Below are positions 6,577 to 15,215 of a stretch of DNA of 64,000 nucleotides, piece by piece. The position numbers and the translations under genes were made by a program. How positions within the stretch are numbered: the stretch's first letter is position 1; each line of letters opens with the position of its first letter. Origin of the DNA: Streptomyces sp. NBC_01549 (lineage in GTDB: Bacteria; Actinomycetota; Actinomycetes; Streptomycetales; Streptomycetaceae); assembly GCF_026339955.1 (NCBI RefSeq), contig NZ_JAPEPW010000001.1:7027001-7091000 (forward strand), given 5' to 3'. A model generated the notes under the pieces. That model had not been told where the DNA came from. It made no database searches and saw only the letters and a program-made list of their open reading frames with translations.

Positions 6577-9462
6577 TCAGCGCTGCCCGGCGGCCGGTGA
6601 CAGTCCCGCGAAGGTGACGGTGAACGAGGCCGGGGCGGCCCGCAGTTGGTAGGGGGCGAGGACCCCGGGGCCGCAGGAGGCGGTGCCGATGCCGTGCTGT
6701 GCCAGGTCGAGGTTGACATGGAGTACGTCGCCCGGGGTGAGGTCGGTGGGGTGGCGGGCGGATTCGAGCTGCTCGGTGGTCCACCGCCGGGCGGTGAGTG
6801 TGAAGACGGGGTCTCCCTCGACGCGCAGGCCCGTGCCCTCCGCATCGCGGAAGTCGGCCCAGCGTACGTCGCCGCGGCTGCCGTTCTCCTGCGGGAAGAC
6901 GTAGGGGGTCTGGAGCTGGTCGACCGTCGCCAGGTACCGCCCGACGCGGGCGGCCCGGCGGGTGTCCGCGTAGGACTCGCCGGGGCCGGCGCCGAACCAC
7001 TCGACGGTGGCCAGCCGGGCGGGCAGCCCCATGCGCACCCCGAGCCGGGGGAGCGGGCAGGGCCACTCGCCGTCCGGGGTGATGTCGACGGTGAGGGTGA
7101 GCCGGGTGCCGTCGCTGGTCCAGCGGTAGTCGGCGTACAGGCCGAAGAAGCCCGCCGGCGGGGCGACCCTGGTCCTGACGAGCACTGATGTCTCGTCCAC
7201 GGTGAGGGAGTCGTGACGGTGTTGTACGCGGTCGAGCGCGTGGCGGCGCCACTGGGTGGCGACGGACTGGGCTTCGTCCGGACCCCGGTCGTTGTCCGTG
7301 GTGGCCCGCCACAGATCCAGGCGTGGTGCGGTGACCTCGAACCCGTGAAGGGTGCGCAGTGTGCCGCGTACAGGGTCGAACGTCGCCGGGCCCAGGGTGA
7401 TCTGCGACCGGCCGGGTACGGGGGAGACGGACGCCCGCGCCTGCGGCCGGGCGGGGACGGCCGCGAGCGCCTGGCCCCAGGCGACCTCGTGCCCGGCGGA
7501 CGCCCACGGCGTGTCGGCGGCGAGGACCGCCCGGACCGTCCACCAGGCTTCCGTCGAGGCTTCCGGCGCTGCCGGGAGGGGGATCTCGGCCGACTCGCCG
7601 GGCCGCAGCGGCGGAACCGGTAGGGCGCCCTGCGCCACCGGGCGCCCCTCGACCGCGTAGGACCAGGTGAAGGCCAGCTGGGACAGGTCGGCGACGTCGT
7701 ACTTGTTGGCGATGCGGACGGTGCCCGCGGCGGTGTCGACCTCGATGCCGACCGGCTCGATGACCTTCTTGTACTCCAGCAGTCCCGGCGAGGGGCTCCG
7801 GTCGGGGAAGAGCAGGCCGTCGGCGCAGAAGTTTCCGTCGTGCAGGGTCTCGCCGAAATCGCCTCCGTAGGCGAAGAACTCCCGGCCCTCGGCGTCTTGG
7901 GTGCGCAGCCCGTGGTCGATCCACTCCCACACGAAGCCGCCCTGCAGCCGCTCGTACGTCTCGAAGAGCCGCTGGTACTCGGTGAGACCCCCGGGGCCGT
8001 TGCCCATGGCGTGCGCGTACTCGCACTGGATGAACGGCATGGCGCGTCGACGGGCGTCGAGTTCGGGGTCGTCGAGGGGCTTCTCCTCCCGGCGGCCGAT
8101 CAGTTCGACCTCCTCGTGCGAGGCGTACATCCGGCTGTAGACGTCGACGTACGCGCAGCTCCAGTCGCCCTCGTAGTGGATGAGGCGCCGCGGGTCGCGG
8201 GCCCGGATCCACTCGGACATGGCGGCCAGGTTGCGGCCGGTGCCGGATTCGTTGCCCAGGGACCACATGATGACGCTCGGGTGGTTCTTGTCCCGCTCGA
8301 CCATCCGGGCGGCCCGGTCGACGAGGGCCTCCTCCCAGCGTGGGTCGTCGGCGGGGTTGCCGCGCCAGTCGTCGCCTCCGAAGCCGTGCGTCTCCAGGTC
8401 GGCCTCGTCGATCACCCAGAGGCCGAACTCGTCGCACAGGTCGAGGAAGTCGGGGTGCGGCGGGTAGTGGCTGGCGCGTACGGCGTTGATGTTGTGCTGC
8501 TTCATCAACAGCACGTCCTCGCGCATGGTGGAGTACGGGAGGGCGCGGCCGTGGTCGGGGTGGAACTCGTGGCGGTTGACGCCGCGCAGCAGGATCGGAT
8601 TTCCGTTGACCTTGATCACGCCGTCCTCGACGGCGACGGTGCGGAAGCCGACCCGGAACGGGACGCGTTCGGCGTCGGTGGCCAGCACGGCCTCGTAGAG
8701 CCGGGGCACCTCGGCGGACCAGGGCTCCACGGGGAGGGTCGCGCTTTGACCGGTCGCGAGGTCGATGCCGAGTTCGGGGACGGTGATCCGGCCGCCCGGT
8801 GTGGCGTCCACGCGAAGCGTGCCCTCGCCGGTGACGTGGTCGAAGCCGGCGTGGACGAAGAAGTCGCGGACCGCGCCCATGGGGCGGTGGACGAGCTCCA
8901 CGTCGCGGAAGATGCCGGCCAGCCACCACATGTCCTGGTCCTCGACATAGCTGCCGGACGACCACTGGTGGACGCGTACGGACAGGACGTTGCCGTGCCG
9001 TAGCAGGTGAGGGCCGGTGTCGAACTCGTGCGGCAGCCGACTTCCCTTGGCGGTGCCGAGCTCGTGCCCGTTGAGCCGGACCCGGTAGCAGGACTCCACG
9101 CCCTCGAAGCGCAGCAGGGACGCGCCGTCCTCGGGCCAGGAGGCGGGCAGGTCGAAGGTGAGCCGGTAGTCGCCCGTGGGGTTGTCCGTGGGGACGCGGG
9201 GGGCGTCCACCGGGAAGGGGTAGCGGATGTTCGTGTACTGGGGCGAGCCGTGGCCGTGCAGCGCCCAGTGGGAGGGCACGGGGAGCACGTCCCACGACGG
9301 GTTCGGCGCTGCTTCGGCGGCGTCGGCCGCGGCGACGGACGGCGAGAGACGGAACTGCCAGTCGCCGTTCAGGGACAGCCGGTCGGCGTCGGAGCCGAAC
9401 GCCGCGCGTGGCGCGAGTGCTCCGGCACCCGGCGCGAAGTCCTCGTAGTACGGCGCGGTCAT
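6577..9462 (-). CDS. Beta-galactosidase, GH2 (LacZ type)
   Basis: The 961-residue protein shows the full LacZ plan: N-terminal jelly-roll (LNGDWQFRLSP), immunoglobulin-like parts, TIM barrel, and C-terminal small-chain domain. Glu405 in SLGNESGTG is the acid/base and Glu481 in IQCEYAHAMGN the nucleophile; the RGVNRHEFHP block is typical. It lacks a signal peptide, so it is cytoplasmic. I chose ATG 9462 (GAGGAGA upstream) over an in-frame start at 9630. It precedes the GH51 gene and diverges from the sugar-binding protein gene at 9779, fitting hydrolysis of imported galactosides. Confidence 0.93.
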   Translation of the reverse strand: MTAPYYEDFAPGAGALAPRAAFGSDADRLSLNGDWQFRLSPSVAAADAAEAAPNPSWDVLPVPSHWALHGHGSPQYTNIRYPFPVDAPRVPTDNPTGDYRLTFDLPASWPEDGASLLRFEGVESCYRVRLNGHELGTAKGSRLPHEFDTGPHLLRHGNVLSVRVHQWSSGSYVEDQDMWWLAGIFRDVELVHRPMGAVRDFFVHAGFDHVTGEGTLRVDATPGGRITVPELGIDLATGQSATLPVEPWSAEVPRLYEAVLATDAERVPFRVGFRTVAVEDGVIKVNGNPILLRGVNRHEFHPDHGRALPYSTMREDVLLMKQHNINAVRASHYPPHPDFLDLCDEFGLWVIDEADLETHGFGGDDWRGNPADDPRWEEALVDRAARMVERDKNHPSVIMWSLGNESGTGRNLAAMSEWIRARDPRRLIHYEGDWSCAYVDVYSRMYASHEEVELIGRREEKPLDDPELDARRRAMPFIQCEYAHAMGNGPGGLTEYQRLFETYERLQGGFVWEWIDHGLRTQDAEGREFFAYGGDFGETLHDGNFCADGLLFPDRSPSPGLLEYKKVIEPVGIEVDTAAGTVRIANKYDVADLSQLAFTWSYAVEGRPVAQGALPVPPLRPGESAEIPLPAAPEASTEAWWTVRAVLAADTPWASAGHEVAWGQALAAVPARPQARASVSPVPGRSQITLGPATFDPVRGTLRTLHGFEVTAPRLDLWRATTDNDRGPDEAQSVATQWRRHALDRVQHRHDSLTVDETSVLVRTRVAPPAGFFGLYADYRWTSDGTRLTLTVDITPDGEWPCPLPRLGVRMGLPARLATVEWFGAGPGESYADTRRAARVGRYLATVDQLQTPYVFPQENGSRGDVRWADFRDAEGTGLRVEGDPVFTLTARRWTTEQLESARHPTDLTPGDVLHVNLDLAQHGIGTASCGPGVLAPYQLRAAPASFTVTFAGLSPAAGQR

Positions 9463-9508
9463 CGTTCTCCTCGGGTGTTGCTCGACGTTCGTGTTCCTGA
9501 ACTGCGGA

Positions 9509-9518
9509 TGAGATCTCA
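9509..9518. promoter_or_regulatory. Short palindrome upstream of the GH2 gene
   Basis: The 10-base perfect palindrome TGAGATCTCA lies 47 bases before the GH2 start codon. It may be a regulator half-site arrangement, but short palindromes are common by chance and no matching copy was found in front of the importer. Confidence 0.25.
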
Positions 9519-9702
9519 GCGCTCTCGTGGGCGACTTTAGGCCACAGCGACGCGAGCCGACGGCCGGGTCTCCGTGCCGCTCGGTGGGCCTTCTACCGCC
9601 AGTCCGTCGACAGGGGAAGGCGCAGTTCACATGCTGGACAGAGGCGCGCGGGCGCCGTCCGGCACCACATTGAACAGGATGATCCAGACATCAACAAGGA
9701 GG

Positions 9703-9740
9703 TTGACAGTGGCCTGATCCGTTTCTACTGTCCGGATAGT
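9703..9740 (+). promoter_or_regulatory. Consensus promoter with overlapping operator-like palindrome, sugar ABC operon
   Basis: TTGACA (9703-9708) and TACTGT (9726-9731) are separated by exactly 17 bases, one of the best promoters in the window. Overlapping the -10 box and the expected start point is the near-perfect palindrome ACTGTCCGGATAGT (9727-9740, one mismatched pair), placed where a repressor would block transcription. No regulator gene is adjacent, so it would have to act in trans. Confidence 0.75.
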
Positions 9741-9778
9741 GTTTTGAGTATGTAACCAGAATTCATCTATCTGAACCG

Positions 9779-11119
9779 ATGGTGGACATGTTTAGACGCT
9801 CAGCCCGCCCCGCACAGTTCATGGCCCTGGCCTCGGTGGCGGTCGCCGGCTGCCTCTTGACCGGCTGCTCCAGCAGCGGCGGCGGCGGCGGCAGCGCCAG
9901 TTCCTCGGGCGCTCTTGAGGTGTGGACCCGCAGTGACGCGGTGGACGCGAAGGCCTACACGAAGATCTTCGCCGCCTTCACCAAGAAGACCGGCATCAAG
10001 GTCGACTACAAGCCCGTCGTCGACTTCGACAAGCTGCTCCAGCAGCGGGCGGCCAGCAAGAACCTGCCGGACGTCACCGTCAACGACATGGGCAGCCTCG
10101 GGAACTACGAGTCCCAGGGCCTGCTGCAGGAGGTCGACAAGAGCTCGATCACCGGCGGTTCCGACCTCACCGAGAAGTCCTGGGACGGCGCCAAGGGCAT
10201 CGATGGCAAGTACTACGGCATCCCCTTCTCCGCACAGGCGCAGGGCATGTACATCCGCAAGGACTGGCTGGCCAAGGTCGGCAAGAAGGCCCCCACCACC
10301 TGGGCCGAACTGCTCGACGTCGCCAAGGCGTTCACCACCAAGGACCCTGACGGCGACGGCAAGGCCGACACCTACGGCATCCTCTCCCCGGGCTCCACCA
10401 CCAACGGCTACCTCGGCTGGTGGACCTCCAACTTCGTGTTCCAGGCCGGCGGCGAGTTCGTCGCCCCGACCAACGACGGCAAGTACGAGGCCAAGGCCGA
10501 CTCCGACGCCACCGTCACCGGAGTGAAGTACGTCGAGGACATGTACTGCCACAGCAAGGTCGTACAGCCCGGCGCCCTCACCATGACCACCGGTGACTCC
10601 TACCCCTTCTTCGACCAGGGCAAGGTCGGCATCGTCCTCACCGGCCCCTACCAGTTCCCGCGCTTCGACGCGACGCCGGGCAAGGACAAGTACGAGGTCA
10701 TTCCCGTCCCCAAGGGCCCCGCGGGCAACACCGTGCTCGCCGAGGGCGAGAACGTCTACCTGATGGCCGGTTCCAAGAAGACCGACCAGCAGAAGAAGCT
10801 GGCCGCGTTCCTCATCTCGCCCGAGGCGCAGAAGATCGGCATGACCGCCCCCGACGCGCCCGTCGTCCGGCTCTCCGTCAACAAGACGGTCGACAACAGC
10901 GCGGTGTACAAGGACGACCGCTGGAAGCCGTTCGAGGACGCCTACAACAACAGCTCCAAGCCGTTCCCGTCCGCGATCAACTACCAGCCGATCCGGCAGG
11001 ACACCGCTGACGCGCTCAACAAGCTGTTCGCGAACTGCGGCACCGACGTCAAGGGTGCGATGACCACGCTCAACAGCACCCTGCAGCAAGAGCTGAAGTC
11101 CCAAGGGGCAGCCAAGTGA
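9779..11119 (+). CDS. Sugar ABC transporter solute-binding lipoprotein
   Basis: The 446-residue product has a lipobox (CLLTGC, Cys30) and a mature family-1 extracellular solute-binding fold: LEVWTRSDAVDAKAYTKIFA at the start, VTVNDMGSLGNYESQGLLQ, and PFSAQAQGMYIRKDWL typical of oligosaccharide binders. It should capture a sugar outside the membrane for the two permeases that follow. ATG 9779 and ATG 9788 are both possible; neither has a strong ribosome site. Its stop overlaps the next GTG by four bases. No ATPase gene is in the cluster, so a shared MsiK-type ATPase, as known for Streptomyces sugar importers, is likely. Confidence 0.9.
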   Translation: MVDMFRRSARPAQFMALASVAVAGCLLTGCSSSGGGGGSASSSGALEVWTRSDAVDAKAYTKIFAAFTKKTGIKVDYKPVVDFDKLLQQRAASKNLPDVTVNDMGSLGNYESQGLLQEVDKSSITGGSDLTEKSWDGAKGIDGKYYGIPFSAQAQGMYIRKDWLAKVGKKAPTTWAELLDVAKAFTTKDPDGDGKADTYGILSPGSTTNGYLGWWTSNFVFQAGGEFVAPTNDGKYEAKADSDATVTGVKYVEDMYCHSKVVQPGALTMTTGDSYPFFDQGKVGIVLTGPYQFPRFDATPGKDKYEVIPVPKGPAGNTVLAEGENVYLMAGSKKTDQQKKLAAFLISPEAQKIGMTAPDAPVVRLSVNKTVDNSAVYKDDRWKPFEDAYNNSSKPFPSAINYQPIRQDTADALNKLFANCGTDVKGAMTTLNSTLQQELKSQGAAK

Positions 11120-12069
11120 CCCTGACCCAGGGGCACCCGGGCGCGACGGCGCAACCCGCCGTCGCGCCCGCGCCGGAGCGGCGGACCCCCCGGGGCCGCC
11201 GCCTTGGCGCGGGCCTGGTCCCGTGGCTGTTCATCGCCCCCGCACTGCTGCTCTTCACCGTCTTCAAGTACCTGCCCATGTTCGACGGGGTCCGCCTCAG
11301 TCTCTATGAGGTGCGCCCCTTCCTCGGCAACCTGTGGGTCGGACTCGACAACTACCGCGTCGTGTTCAGCGACGATCGGTTCCGCGCCGCCCTCGGCCAC
11401 ACCCTGCTGCTCGCCGTCGGCGGCACCATCGGCTCGGTGATCGTCGGATTCCTGCTCGCCCTGCTGCTGGAGGGCACCGCGCGGTCGCTGTGGTTCCTGC
11501 GCACCGCGGTCTTCCTCCCCGTCATCACGGCCACCGCCGTGGTCGGCGAGATCTGGCGGCTGCTCTACTACCCGACCGGCGACGGCTTCGTGAACACCGT
11601 GCTCAGCTTCCTGGGCATCGGTCCCCTGCACTTCCTCGACACCACGGGCAGCGCCATCTGGTCGGTCATGGCCGTCAGTATCTGGAGCGGCGGTCCGTAC
11701 AACATGGTGATCGTGCTCGCCGGTCTCACCCAGGTGGACCGCGGACTCTACGAGGCAGCCGCGCTGGACGGCGCCACCACCTGGCAGCGCCTGCGCTACG
11801 TCACCCTCCCCGCGCTGCGCCCCGCCATAGCGATCCTGCTGACGCTCGCGGCGATCCGGAGCTTCCGCACGTTCACCGAGGTGTACGTCCTCACCGGCGG
11901 CGGGCCCGCCGGATCCACCGACGTGTGGATGACCCGGGTCTACGACCTCGGGTTCAACCGTAACGAGATCGGCGTGGCCTCCGCCGCCGCCACCGTGCTG
12001 TTCCTGGTCACGGTGGCCCTGACGGCGTCGATCCAGTGGTACCAGCGCCGGAAGGAGGCACAGCTGTGA
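11116..12069 (+). CDS. Sugar ABC transporter permease, MalF type
   Basis: This 317-residue integral membrane protein has about six transmembrane helices (first PWLFIAPALLLFTVFKYLP) and the permease EAA loop near the C-terminus, YEAAALDGATTWQRLRYVTLP, which contacts the ATPase. The GTG start at 11116 overlaps the binding-protein stop (GTGA). Together with the next gene it forms the heterodimeric channel of the importer. Confidence 0.92.
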   Translation: MTLTQGHPGATAQPAVAPAPERRTPRGRRLGAGLVPWLFIAPALLLFTVFKYLPMFDGVRLSLYEVRPFLGNLWVGLDNYRVVFSDDRFRAALGHTLLLAVGGTIGSVIVGFLLALLLEGTARSLWFLRTAVFLPVITATAVVGEIWRLLYYPTGDGFVNTVLSFLGIGPLHFLDTTGSAIWSVMAVSIWSGGPYNMVIVLAGLTQVDRGLYEAAALDGATTWQRLRYVTLPALRPAIAILLTLAAIRSFRTFTEVYVLTGGGPAGSTDVWMTRVYDLGFNRNEIGVASAAATVLFLVTVALTASIQWYQRRKEAQL

Positions 12070-13013
12070 CCGCTCTCGACAAGCGGACCGGCACCAAGCA
12101 GCCCGCGACAGCCGCACGATCCGGCGGCCGCAGAAAGGGTGTCGGGGTCTCGCAGGGCGTGGAGACCGCACTCGGCTGGCGTACCGGAAGCAACCACATC
12201 GTCAGCATGGCGCTGCGCGGCGTGCTCAGCCTGGTCGCGTTGCTGCTCTTCGCCGGACCGCTGATCGTGCTGTTCTCCGGGGCCTTCGACAAGAACCCGG
12301 ACCCCACCAAGCTGTCGCTCATCCCCAACTCGCCCACCCTCTCCAACTTCACGCTCGCGGGAGAGCGCGGCGTCTGGCACTACCTCGGCAACTCGCTGGT
12401 CATCGCGGGCGGCGGACTGCTGCTCCAGGTGTCGGTCAGCGTCTTCGCCGCCTACGCCCTCGCCCGCAAGCGGTTCCGGGGACGCGCGATCATCTCCATG
12501 CTGTTCCTGATCACGATGATGCTCCCGGAGGAGGTCATCGCCATCCCGCTGTCGCTGATCATCGGCGACATCCCGGTGCTGCACATCAGCCTCAAGGGCA
12601 CCCTGGTCGGCATGATCCTGCCGCTCGGGGCCTGGGGCTTCTCCATCTTCGTGATGACCGAGTTCATGCGGGAGCTCCCGATCGAACTGGAGGAGGCCGC
12701 CCGGATCGACGGCGCGGGCGAGATGCGGATCTTCGCACAGATCATCCTGCCGCTGTGCCGCCCGGCACTCGGTGTGATCACCGTCTTCGGCTTCATCATG
12801 ATCTGGGACCAGTACCTGCTGCCGCTGATCGTCGCCAACGACCCGTCGGACTACCCACTGTCGGTCGCCCTGTCGACCCTCCGCAGCGACACCACCGGCC
12901 CCGGCCTCGTCCTGGCCGGCGCCCTGCTCGCCCTGGTGCCGAGCCTGGTGGTCTATCTGCTGCTCCAGAAGTCGCTGATCAGTGGCATGACCGCTGGAGC
13001 GCTCAAGGGCTGA
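12066..13013 (+). CDS. Sugar ABC transporter permease, MalG type
   Basis: The 315-residue protein has six predicted membrane segments and the EAA motif LEEAARIDGAGEMRIFAQIILP. GTG 12066 overlaps the preceding stop by four bases, continuing the GTGA pattern of this operon; the in-frame GTG at 12036 would overlap the previous gene by 34 bases and is less likely. The N-terminal 45 residues are a basic cytoplasmic tail. It is the second channel subunit of the importer. Confidence 0.92.
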   Translation: MTALDKRTGTKQPATAARSGGRRKGVGVSQGVETALGWRTGSNHIVSMALRGVLSLVALLLFAGPLIVLFSGAFDKNPDPTKLSLIPNSPTLSNFTLAGERGVWHYLGNSLVIAGGGLLLQVSVSVFAAYALARKRFRGRAIISMLFLITMMLPEEVIAIPLSLIIGDIPVLHISLKGTLVGMILPLGAWGFSIFVMTEFMRELPIELEEAARIDGAGEMRIFAQIILPLCRPALGVITVFGFIMIWDQYLLPLIVANDPSDYPLSVALSTLRSDTTGPGLVLAGALLALVPSLVVYLLLQKSLISGMTAGALKG

Positions 13014-13077
13014 TGCCCTTCCTCCGCACTGCCCGCACCGCGCTTCCTCACTTCTCACCTCAGTTGAAAGGCCCCGC

Positions 13078-13977
13078 ATGCGACTCGCAGGAGTCCTGTT
13101 CTTCCCCGTCACCCCCTTTGCCGCGGACGGGGCGGTGGACGAGGCGGCTCTGACCACGCACATCAAGCAGGGGCTGGACGCCGGCCCCGGCGGAGTCTTC
13201 GCCGCCTGCGGCACCGGTGAATTCCACGCCCTGGAGCCGCTGGAGGCCGAGCAGGTCGTACGCACCGCTGTCCAGGTCACCGACGGCCGGGTGCCGGTCT
13301 TCGCGGGCGCCGGCGGACCGCTGCCGCTGGCCAAGGAGTACGTCCGCGCCGCCGAACGAGCCGGCGCGGACGGGGTGCTGCTGCTGCCCCCGTATCTGGT
13401 GAAGTTCCCGGTCGACGGTCTGGTGCGGTACGTCGAGGAGATCGCCGCCGAGAGCTCGCTGCCCGTGATCGTCTATCAGCGGGGGAACGCCGTCTTCACC
13501 CCCGAAGCCGCTGCCCGGATCGCCGCGCTCCCCAACGTCGTCGGCTTCAAGGACGGCACCGGCGACCTCGACCTGATGCAGCGGATCGTGCTCACCGTGC
13601 GCGCCGCCGTCGGCAAGGACTTCCAGTTCTTCAACGGCATGCCCACCGCCGAGATGACCGTGCCCGCCTACCGGGCCGTGGGAGTGGACCTCTGGTCCTC
13701 CGCCGTGTTCTGCTTCGCCCCCGAGATCTCGCTCGCCTTCCACCGCGCGGTCAGCGAGGGCGACACCGCCACCGTGGACCGGCTGCTCTCCGGGTTCTTC
13801 CAGCCGCTGGTCGAACTGCGTCACAAGGCGCCGGGGTACGCGGTCTCCTTGGTGAAGGCCGCCGTGCGGCTCGGCGGCCTGGAGGTCGGCGGAGTCCGTC
13901 CGCCGCTGGTCGACCCGGCCCCCGAGCATGTGGAGCAGCTGCGGCAGATCATCACCGCTGGAAAGGTACTGGTGTGA
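13078..13977 (+). CDS. kdgD: 5-dehydro-4-deoxyglucarate dehydratase
   Basis: This 299-residue DHDPS/NAL-superfamily enzyme decarboxylates and dehydrates 5-keto-4-deoxyglucarate to 2-oxoglutarate semialdehyde. Lys158 in NVVGFKDGTGD is the expected Schiff-base lysine and Tyr133 in VIVYQRGN the catalytic tyrosine; FAACGTGEFHAL replaces the GTTGE loop as in KDG dehydratases. It begins 64 bases after the permease and its stop overlaps the next gene by four bases. It uses the product of the glucarate-dehydratase-like enzyme encoded next, so the two form a consecutive aldarate pathway step. The semialdehyde dehydrogenase that would complete the path is not in the window. Confidence 0.88.
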   Translation: MRLAGVLFFPVTPFAADGAVDEAALTTHIKQGLDAGPGGVFAACGTGEFHALEPLEAEQVVRTAVQVTDGRVPVFAGAGGPLPLAKEYVRAAERAGADGVLLLPPYLVKFPVDGLVRYVEEIAAESSLPVIVYQRGNAVFTPEAAARIAALPNVVGFKDGTGDLDLMQRIVLTVRAAVGKDFQFFNGMPTAEMTVPAYRAVGVDLWSSAVFCFAPEISLAFHRAVSEGDTATVDRLLSGFFQPLVELRHKAPGYAVSLVKAAVRLGGLEVGGVRPPLVDPAPEHVEQLRQIITAGKVLV

Positions 13978-15215
13978 GCGACGTGCGTATCAAGGACCTG
14001 GTGGTCACCCCGATCGCCTTTCGTGACCCCCCGCTGCTCAATGCTGACGGCGTGCACGAACCCTGGGCGCTGCGCTCCGTCATCCAGCTGGTCACCGAGG
14101 ACGGCGTGATCGGACTCGGCGAGAGCTTCGGTGACGCCGTCCACCTGGAGCGGCTGGCCGCCCTGCGCCCGCATCTGGCCGGCACCAGCGTGTACGCCCT
14201 GGGCGAGCTGTACATCAAGGCCGCCGAGCTGTTCGACTACACCGGGGGCAGCATCAGCTCCTTCGACCTCGGCCGGGTGCACTCCGCCGTCGAGGTGGCC
14301 TGCCTGGACGTCCAGGGCAAGCTGGCCGGCCGCCCGGTGAGCGACCTGCTCGGCGGGGCGGTCCGCGAGGCCGTCCCGTTCAGTGCCTACCTCTTCTACA
14401 AGTGGGCCGGACACCCCGGCGCCGAGCCCGACGAGTGGGGCGCGGCCCTCGACCCGCAGGGTGTGGTCGACCAGGCCCGCCGGATGATCGACCGCTACGG
14501 CTTCGAGTCCATCAAGCTCAAGGGCGGCGTCTTCCCGCCTGACCAGGAGATCGCGGCCATCCGCGCACTGCGGGAGGCCTTCCCGGACCATCCGCTGCGG
14601 CTGGACCCCAACGTCGCCTGGACCGTGGAGACCTCGCTGCAGGTCGCCGAGGAGCTCGACGGCGTCGTCGAGTACCTGGAGGACCCGGTCCGGGGCATCC
14701 CCGCCATGGCGGAGGTCGCGGCCAAGGCCCCGATGCCGCTGGCCACCAACATGTGCGTGGTCGCCTTCAACCAGATCCCGCCCGCCGTGGCACAGGGCGC
14801 GGTCCAGGTGATCCTGGGCGACCACCACTACTGGGGCGGCCTCACCAGAACCCGGCACCTCGGGACCATCTGCGAGACCTTCGGCCTGGGCATGTCGATG
14901 CACTCCAACTCGCATCTGGGCATCAGCCTCGCGGCCATGACCCACCTCGCCGCGGCCACGCCCAACCTGACGTACGCGTGCGACACCCACTACCCGTGGA
15001 GTGCGCAGGACGACGTGGTGGTGCCGGGCGTACTGGAGTTCACCGAAGGCAGCCTCCGGGTGCCCACCGGTCCCGGGCTCGGCGTCGAACTCGACCAGGA
15101 CGTGCTCGGCAGGCTGCACGAGAACTACCTCACCTGCGGGCTGCGGCGCCGGGACGACACCGGGTACATGCGGCGGGTGAACCCGGACTTCGTGGCCGAG
15201 CTGCCGCGATGGTGA
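13974..15215 (+). CDS. Glucarate-dehydratase-like enolase-superfamily enzyme
   Basis: The 413-residue protein carries the glucarate dehydratase set of residues: Lys181-x-Lys183 (SIKLKGG), metal ligands Asp211 (RLDPN), Glu236 (YLEDPV) and Asn259 (ATNMCV), Asp283 in ILGDHHYWGG and the His310 base in SMHSNSHLGIS. The expected reaction is dehydration of D-glucarate (or a close aldarate) to 5-keto-4-deoxyglucarate, exactly the substrate of the gene before it. GTG 13974 overlaps that gene's stop. Substrate could also be galactarate or another acid sugar. Confidence 0.85.
   Translation: MSDVRIKDLVVTPIAFRDPPLLNADGVHEPWALRSVIQLVTEDGVIGLGESFGDAVHLERLAALRPHLAGTSVYALGELYIKAAELFDYTGGSISSFDLGRVHSAVEVACLDVQGKLAGRPVSDLLGGAVREAVPFSAYLFYKWAGHPGAEPDEWGAALDPQGVVDQARRMIDRYGFESIKLKGGVFPPDQEIAAIRALREAFPDHPLRLDPNVAWTVETSLQVAEELDGVVEYLEDPVRGIPAMAEVAAKAPMPLATNMCVVAFNQIPPAVAQGAVQVILGDHHYWGGLTRTRHLGTICETFGLGMSMHSNSHLGISLAAMTHLAAATPNLTYACDTHYPWSAQDDVVVPGVLEFTEGSLRVPTGPGLGVELDQDVLGRLHENYLTCGLRRRDDTGYMRRVNPDFVAELPRW

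Noticed and set aside
6479..9295. 938-codon minus-strand frame inside the GH2 gene
   Set aside because: The alternative frame is Arg/Pro/Ala-rich with no motifs, whereas the GH2 frame carries all catalytic residues.
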